From Cryptomeria japonica (taxonomy: Eukaryota > Streptophyta > Pinopsida > Cupressales > Cupressaceae), in NCBI RefSeq assembly GCF_030272615.1, contig NC_081405.1, positions 570,029,095 through 570,087,094 on the forward strand: a DNA stretch of 58,000 nt, written 5' to 3'. A program made the translations under genes and the position numbers. Shown one piece after another: positions 55,685 to 58,000 of the stretch. Within the stretch, counting starts at the first letter, position 1; every line of letters begins with the position of its first letter. The notes beneath the pieces are model-generated. The model ran no database searches and was not told where the DNA came from. It saw nothing but the letters and a program-made list of their open reading frames with translations.

Positions 55685-57040
55685 TTGTGCTGAAAACCTA
55701 GGTTATTCACAACCTTTAACACAAATCAATTCTCCTATTCCTTTGACTACTCCTATGACTAGTGTTCCTACTTCTACCTCAAACATCATGGCTACTTAAA
55801 CTAAAATGTCATTCCTACAACAAATAGTCATGGGGAAATTCCCTTTTCTTCATTTAATCCTCCATCTTTACCTATGTCTTCAATAATTATTTGTATTATC
55901 CCTCAACCAATGAATCTGACACAAGGGGCCAATTCTTTCAATAACTTTATTCCTCCTTTGAGTGCCCATTTTCCTACTCAATAATCACCTATGCCTACTT
56001 AACCACCTTCTCAATCAACTATGTCTAACATAAATTCTTCTACCGAAGCAAACATTAACAATCTTGCTCAAACTATGTCCTCCTTACAACAACAAATTGC
56101 TTCCATGAGTTAATCCAAGCTTATTATGCCCACATATGATGTTGCGAGCCCACTTTCCCTTGATATTGTTAAATTCGTGCCACCTAAGCATGTTGAGGTC
56201 CCTCAATTGGAACTCTATAATGGAAAAGGTGACCCTCTAATGCATGGTAAAACATTTGAAACCTTGTGTATTGATTTTTCTTATGATCAAAGATTGCTTG
56301 CAAAACTGTTGACAAGAACACTAAGAGATAAGGCTTTATAATGGTATTTCTCTTTGCCTTCTTATTCTATCACTTCTTTTCAACAATTAGCAAATTATTT
56401 CATTCAACAATTTCAAAACAACATTGGTCCTACAATCACTTTGACTGATTTAATGCATTGTAAACAAGGTGTTAAAGAAAAAGTGACTGATTTCATTGGT
56501 AGATATAAGCATTTGTGTGCTCAAATTTCTTTTCGTATACCTGATAATGATATTCAAAGAATTTTCATTTCTAATTTGCAAAAAGATATTAGGGAAAAGA
56601 TTATTTTTTCTGAGTTTACTTCCTTTCCGCAGTTGTGCCCAACACTGCACAATTATCAATTGGTTGTGAGTCAAATGGAGTAATCTACTCCTATGGATCC
56701 AAGTGATAAGGGGGAGAGTGTTCAACAACCATTTGAGAAGTTCAAACCAACAAAAATCTTAATCAATTTCAATGATACAATTAACAACAACAACGTGAAT
56801 GCTACAATAGGTGCACCTCCTATTTCTAAATTCTTTAAAAGAGAAAGATAATTTACTCCTTTGAATGAATCTTTACATAGTATTATGTCTCAGTTGTTAC
56901 AAAGAAATGTTATCAAACTTCCTCCTATAAAAATACTTGGTCCTTCTAAGCTTGCATCCCCTTATTTTGATAGCAATTCCTTTTGTCAATTTCATCGTCA
57001 GCTTGGTCATGATACTGAGAAATGTTTTGCATTGTAAAGT
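55685..57040 (+). pseudogene. Element E gag, main part
   Basis: It continues the frame of 48196-48602. A frameshift near 55850 moves into the frame used to the window end. The core reads FVPPKHVEVPQLELYNGKGD, then SITSFQQLANYFIQQFQNN, LTDLMHCKQGVKEKVTDFIG and RYKHLCAQISFRIPDND, the retrotransposon gag domain. CQFHRQLGHDTEKC near 56995 is the CHHC-type finger. Stops include 55798, 56110, 56339 and 56681. Confidence 0.85.
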
Positions 57041-58000
57041 AAGATTCAAGATTTGATTTGTAATAATACTATATTTGTGGTAGGTGTGAATGATAAGGGA
57101 AACAAATCAGTAGCTCCTCCTAATCAAAATCTTAATATTTTTATTAATCCTTTGCCTTCTCATAACTCTAATGTGAATGAGACTGAACATACCTCTTTCT
57201 CTCCCTTTGATCTTACTACCACAGCTCCAAATTTAGTGAATATGGTAGACAAATATGCGATGCCTGAGAAACCTTGTATTACATTTGACCCTAGTGAGAC
57301 CATTAAAGCACCCGATGGCCCTTTATACATAGTTGCGAAGGTTAAGGACATACCTTGCCGTGGTTCTCTTGTTGATCCCTCTTGAATGGTTAATGTCATC
57401 ACTGAGGAATATCTTCTCACTTTACAATTTCATAAACCAATCTATAATGACACTAATGTGGTTGTGAAGTTATTTGATTGATTCTCTTATCCTACCATTG
57501 GTTCTATCACTCTTCCTATTGAAGTTCACACTAAATCTATGGATGTCAACTTTGTTATCATTCCTTCTTCTGAGCAATTTCGTGTGAAGTTGTGCTTCCC
57601 TTGGCTATCTTCCATGGAGGCTATTGCTTCTCCTATTCATAAGTGTTTGAAATTTACCCAGAATGGACAAATCATAACTATTAGCCACAATTTATTTCGA
57701 CTATCCGAAAGAAGCCTAAGTGTTCCTATTGATTTCTTTTGGCCTAGGGAATTTCAATCTCCTCTACAAAGGAGCGATGCTCCTTTCCAATCTTATAAAA
57801 AATGGAAGAAAGATATGATCTTATCCTTGAGTAAACCTAGATCTCCAACAATATATATCCCCATCCTTCTTGAAGGTAAAATCCTTCCCCTAATGGATAG
57901 GACTAATCTTCCTCCTAGGGAAGATCCTCAACATATTCCTATGGATGTAACTATGCCTTCTCCTAAGAAGAACACCAATATTTTTTTTAAGGTTAGACCT
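57041..58000 (+). pseudogene. Element E protease region, running off the window
   Basis: The same frame as gag. KVKDIPCRGSLVDPS, stop, MVNVITEEYLLTL fits the Tat protease site, with DPS where DGG or DSG is expected. IGSITLPIEV and KLCFPWLSSMEAIASPIHKC follow, where the family has ILGRPWLH-like motifs. A TGA lies near 57479. The gene continues past 58000. Confidence 0.72.

Larger units (their letters stand above)
45806..58000 (+). mobile_element. Ty3/gypsy Tat-type LTR retrotransposon E (3' part outside window)
   Basis: It has a 5' LTR, a PBS nearly the same as that of D, a long leader, gag with a CHHC-type finger and the start of protease. Copia element F is inserted in gag at 48603-55679. 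E is assigned to the Tat type by its gag finger and PBS; RT and RNase H lie beyond the window. Confidence 0.8.

Overview
The window is AT-rich plant nuclear DNA with no recognisable host gene. It is filled with old LTR retrotransposons nested in one another. Dual RNase H Ty3/gypsy elements of the Tat type, Ty1/copia elements and many stop codons point to a very large seed-plant genome. A gymnosperm is my best guess, but that is an inference from style and not from a marker gene.

Layout. (1) 1-17731: Tat-type element A (+), with its 5' part outside the window, cut by element B (372-8403, target duplication GTCAT). The pol frame of A resumes exactly after B. Downstream of pol, A carries a conserved non-coding segment and a plant mobile domain (PMD) gene on the opposite strand, then a 3' LTR. 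(2) 17732-23229: unassigned sequence and a badly decayed Ty1/copia element G (-). (3) 23230-44109: element C (+, target duplication ATCCT). Its 5' LTR is split by the complete Tat-type element D (-, 23845-37824, target duplication ATATG). D has gag, protease, G-patch, RT, two RNase H domains, integrase and an opposite-strand PMD gene. (4) 44110-45805: remnant of an unidentified minus-strand gene, H. (5) 45806-58000: Tat-type element E (+), running off the right edge, with the copia element F (48603-55679, target duplication AAGAG) inserted in its gag.

Two systems stand out. First, B and C are two families of LTR elements without protease, RT or integrase. Both encode a coiled-coil protein with an array of CCHC knuckles (ORF1), followed by a second, mutually homologous protein of unknown function (ORF2). 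Their LTR ends, tRNA-primer site, duplicated polypurine tracts and 5-bp target duplications resemble those of copia element F, which suggests they are mobilised by copia machinery. Second, both Tat elements for which the region is visible (A and D) carry an antisense PMD gene with its own TATA box between the gene and the 3' LTR. They also share a non-coding block between pol and that gene, part of which is tandemly duplicated in A.

All coding regions are broken, mostly by single stop codons. Assignments rest on motifs read by eye; no database search or alignment program was run.
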